Positions 61,746 to 64,000 of a stretch of DNA of 64,000 nt are shown piece by piece. The position numbers and the translations under genes were made by a program. Position 1 is the first letter of the stretch; every line of letters starts with the position of its first letter. Origin of the DNA: Paraspadella gotoi (lineage: Eukaryota; Chaetognatha). The stretch is from positions 2,386,724 to 2,450,723 of the forward strand of contig CM119268.1 of assembly GCA_051294375.1 (NCBI GenBank). Reading direction: 5' to 3'. The notes under the pieces were generated by a model, which saw nothing but the letters and a program-made list of their open reading frames with translations, was not told where the DNA came from and searched no databases.

Positions 61746-62076
61746 ATAATCTTATGTAAAAAAATTAAGCTAAATTCCAGATTTTTCACATGAAAAGGGG
61801 GATTCTGAGGAAAATAAGGCTGAATTATGAGAAATGAATTTTGTATGGCGTAGATAAACGTGCACCAATATTTTTATAATCGCAAAAGGAGTTTATGGGC
61901 ATTTAAATATACCAAAGTAAAACGAAGGGACAGACCTACAGACCACACGAAAAGTGATAATATGTAGTTCTCTCGTATTGAAATAAAACGATAAAAACAG
62001 GAAGTTTGTAAAATGTATTAAATGAATCTCGCATAGAATTTAATTTTTTATTAGAACAAACGTTTATCAAAACTAC

Positions 62077-62388
62077 CTGTAACCCATCGTCCGAGTCAGG
62101 GCGCGTCGGTCGTCGTCGTCTTCGTCGGCGCCTGGCGTCGTCGTCGTCCGTCGTCTCGTCGTCATCCGCCTCACTTCGTCCCCTCGTGTTCGTCGTCTGC
62201 GGACACGGGCGGCTCCAAACGTGAAGTATCCCCTCCGCTCGCACTTGCGTCGCAGACTTGCTCAAGTGGATTCCGAACGAGACCGTGATTCCGACAGAAG
62301 AGTTTGATCAGCTGACGGAGACCGCACTGGTAACCCGACGGAGCAGTCACCGAGATCCGGCAGATAGGCGCCCGCTCTTGAAGCACAC
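62077..62388 (-). CDS. Chitin-binding exon with one divergent CBM14 domain (frame uncertain)
   Basis: Bounded by CCGGCAG|GTG at 62,388 and TTACAG|GTAGT at 62,077. One frame reads GYQCGLRQLIKLFCRN...QVCD and another, just upstream, reads AYLPDLGDCSVG. Together they have CBM14 spacing, so one or two single-base indels lie near 62,330-62,375. A second shift follows before an Asp/Arg-rich linker. Likely a real exon of the same or a neighbouring peritrophin-like gene with sequence errors. Confidence 0.4.
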
Positions 62389-62399
62389 CTGCCGGAGAG

Positions 62400-62640
62400 C
62401 TTCGTGGAGCCTAGGGGTGACGCCGAGAGGAGAGTGGCCGTCGACGCCCGGCGTCGTTTTCGGCGTCGTTCGTCGTCGTCGGCGTCGTCGTCGGCGGCGC
62501 GTAGACGCAGATTCTCGTCGTCTTCATGCGATCCAGCGAGGGCGCTGGCGTCGGTTTACGAAGGCGACGTCGCCCTTGTTCTCAAGATCCAGTCGCACAT
62601 TCGGCGTCCCTTGTTGGAGGGAAATGGCAGAGGGGGTCAG
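62400..62640 (-). CDS. Possible exon: CBM14 end plus acidic linker (frame uncertain)
   Basis: Between the exon at 62,388 and the half domain at 62,903, the minus strand contains a MCDW-coding stretch (near 62,600) like the CDW at the end of CBM14 domains, then an Asp/Arg linker coded by GAC/CGA triplets. An in-frame stop soon after, and a different open frame for the linker, imply indels. Exon limits are not set. Confidence 0.25.
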
Positions 62641-62880
62641 TTCTCTTCTATTTTCCTTTATCCCAATTTATCTTTTACCTTTCTCTAAATCCTCCTTTTT
62701 TCTTTAATCTCCAATATATCTTTCCCTTTCCCCGAATTCCCTCCCTATCCCCATTCCCCTCTTTCCCCTTCCCCTATCCCCATCCTCCCCTCCCTTTTTC
62801 CCCTTCCCCCACCCCCCTTCCCTCTTTCCCCTTCCCCTTTCCCCTTCTATTCCCCTACCTCTTTCCCATCTCTCTCTCCC
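62641..62880. repeat. C/T-rich low-complexity stretch in an intron
   Basis: CCCCTTTCCCC-type polypyrimidine on the plus strand, absent as such from the matching position before copy A, which holds a gap after a C-run. Confidence 0.8.
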
Positions 62881-62902
62881 CCAAACCGATTGCCACGCCC
62901 AC

Positions 62903-63136
62903 CGAATTCTTGATGCAGAGATAAACGACGGAACAGTCGTGCGGGTCGGGCACGTACGCGTTGTCCGCCTCGCAGGGCACGTCGTTGATGACGAACCCGT
63001 GATCGTCGACGGAGGAGAAAGGGGATCGTCGGACTGAGGAGGAGGGGGAGGAGGAGGAGGAGGAAGAGGAGGTGGTCGTCGTCTTCGCCGTCTTGTCCTC
63101 AGTGGACGAAGTGGTGGCGGTTCGCATTTGACAGAC
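62903..63136 (-). CDS. Chitin-binding exon: linker plus first half of a CBM14 domain
   Basis: 78 codons, phase 0 at both ends (CTCAACAG|GTC ... TTCG|GTGGGC). It begins VCQM, completing the domain of the upstream exon, then a Thr/Ser linker with a serine run, then VPCEADNAYVPDPHDCSVVY, the first half of a CBM14 domain, ending after CIKNS. The second half would come from an exon starting like 60537. It therefore fits immediately 5' of the 59087-60537 exons, although another copy lies between them on the assembly. Confidence 0.7.
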
Positions 63137-63634
63137 CTGTTGAGGTTGAAAAGGGCAAAAATGCTTTATTGAAGGAATAGAAGAATATTGACTGCAAATT
63201 TAGCGATAGTGACAAATAATTAACTACCGTTTACTATGACAAATAATTATATAACGTTTTACATTGTCGGAATACTCTGTTGCAACCCCAGTGTTTTAGA
63301 GAAATGACCCACTTTTCCGTCTTTTGTAAAATATAAACCAAATTTGTACCTCGGTTTTGCTCGGCATTGTAAGGTTTAGTTCTTGCCGTGGCCGGTCGGA
63401 AATGTTTCACCTTTATTGTTTATTTTATATCGTTTTACCTTACTTATAATAATTATAATGAATATCAATGATCCCTAGTTTTATTTTGGCCAAAGAGACT
63501 CGTCAGTTACTATCCGTAGTTAGTGAATAGAGGACAACATCTTACATATTTCGGTACAGTTGAAAGTGGTTTTGTAACAGAAGGTCATAAAATTGAAGCC
63601 AAATCAAAGGAACAGTCCGGACCCGGGGACGGAC

Positions 63635-63770
63635 CTTGAGGTTCTGATTCCAGACTGTCCCGCGTTGACAAGAGAAACGGAAGAGGGCGCCGTGGATGCA
63701 GCGATAAAAGATTCGATCGGAGACTTGATCTTTGATGTAGTCGAAAACGTCGGAGCAGCCGATCTCAGTT
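63635..63770 (-). CDS. Chitin-binding exon: most of a CBM14 domain
   Basis: 45 codons after a split codon (phase 2 start, phase 0 end; CCCTCAG|A ... CTCAAG|GTCC). It encodes TEIGCSDVFDYIKDQ, then FYRCIHGALFRFSCQRG and VWNQNLK; the closing cysteine is supplied by the next exon (VCQM). The domain uses Asp-Val-Phe-Asp in place of the usual DCSxFY, losing one of the six cysteines, so one disulfide may be missing. An upstream exon must lie beyond the window. Confidence 0.7.
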
Positions 63771-63861
63771 CTGAGGGAAGTTGAGGGGGGAGGGCGCGGT
63801 GAAGTAGGAAGAATATCTCGGAATTTTTTAATTTTTAAATGTTTTTAAACTTAATAACCTT

Positions 63862-63970
63862 TTACCCTAAATGCTAGTCCCTAACCCATATCCCTAACCC
63901 TAATCAAAAACCAAGTTCCTAACCTTGACCATTTACTTTATCCCTAACCTAACCTTTAAACCTAACTATT
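63862..63970 (+). repeat. Telomere-like CCTAA repeats, copy B
   Basis: Words CCCTAACCC, CCCTAACCCTAA and CCTAACCTAACC within about 110 bases. They lie just upstream (5' side on the minus strand) of the CBM14 exon, i.e. in its intron. Confidence 0.5.
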
Positions 63971-64000
63971 AACATAATCTTATGTAAAAAATTAAGCAAA

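Larger units (their letters stand above)
60644..61775 (+). repeat. Duplicated exon-pair segment, copy A
   Basis: Matches 62,883-64,000 in the same orientation, including both chitin-binding exons, the intron between them and a CCTAA-rich stretch. It is preceded by a 25-base gap (60,619-60,643). Indels against copy B are frequent and break both exons. Confidence 0.85.
62883..64000 (+). repeat. Duplicated exon-pair segment, copy B
   Basis: Clean counterpart of 60,644-61,775, running to the window edge. Both exons are open and in phase. Confidence 0.85.

Overview
The window is eukaryotic, animal DNA. Genes have introns with GT-AG borders and matching phases, long AT-rich intergenic tracts, dense microsatellites (CT/GA, TTTC/GAAA, GAAT, TTTA, CGT/GAC) and many short assembly gaps. 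Recognisable genes are a run of chitin-binding peritrophin-type (CBM14) domains, an XK-related membrane protein, cysteine-rich secreted or surface proteins and a tRNA-Asp. With degenerate CCTAA telomere-like DNA this suggests an arthropod, perhaps a microsatellite-rich crustacean or chelicerate; the species cannot be fixed from the sequence. Every protein gene modelled with confidence is on the minus strand.

Layout. 1-3.7 kb: pyrimidine-rich low-complexity DNA, one tRNA-like SINE head, no gene. 3.7-14.1 kb: a giant inverted repeat, arms about 3.7-4 kb, carrying a 22-bp satellite. The left arm also holds a 2,339-bp element (7379-9717) with terminal inverted repeats and TTAA flanks; the right arm keeps the matching empty site. 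13.7-16.9 kb: a tandem duplication continuing the right arm. 16.9-26 kb: dispersed repeats, GC-rich promoter-like islands, and a 60-bp tandem repeat open as an acidic 20-residue protein repeat. 26.2-28.7 kb: a four-exon gene for a signal-peptide, Cys-rich, single-pass membrane protein, with a possible alternative secreted end. 28.7-35.0 and 35.6-42.4 kb: two copies of a 6-7 kb segment, each with exons of a second Cys-rich gene (arrays of C-x3-C) and a tRNA-Asp. The second copy is riddled with small indels and carries a private retroelement-like insertion. 42.4-49.5 kb: repeats and AT-rich DNA. 49.6-52.1 kb: the XK-related gene. 52-59 kb: mostly repeats, with one doubtful short secreted-peptide candidate. 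59.1-64 kb: peritrophin-like exons, with one exon pair and its introns duplicated.

The chitin-binding proteins and the Cys-rich secreted and surface proteins would all act outside the cell (cuticle, gut lining or extracellular matrix); the XK-related protein would act in the plasma membrane. No operon-like or shared regulation is visible. Several large duplications differ by scattered 1-2 base indels, often in homopolymers, so some are probably unmerged haplotypes or low-accuracy consensus rather than true genomic duplications. They still help: one copy often shows the sequence hidden by a gap in the other, or the empty site of an insertion.
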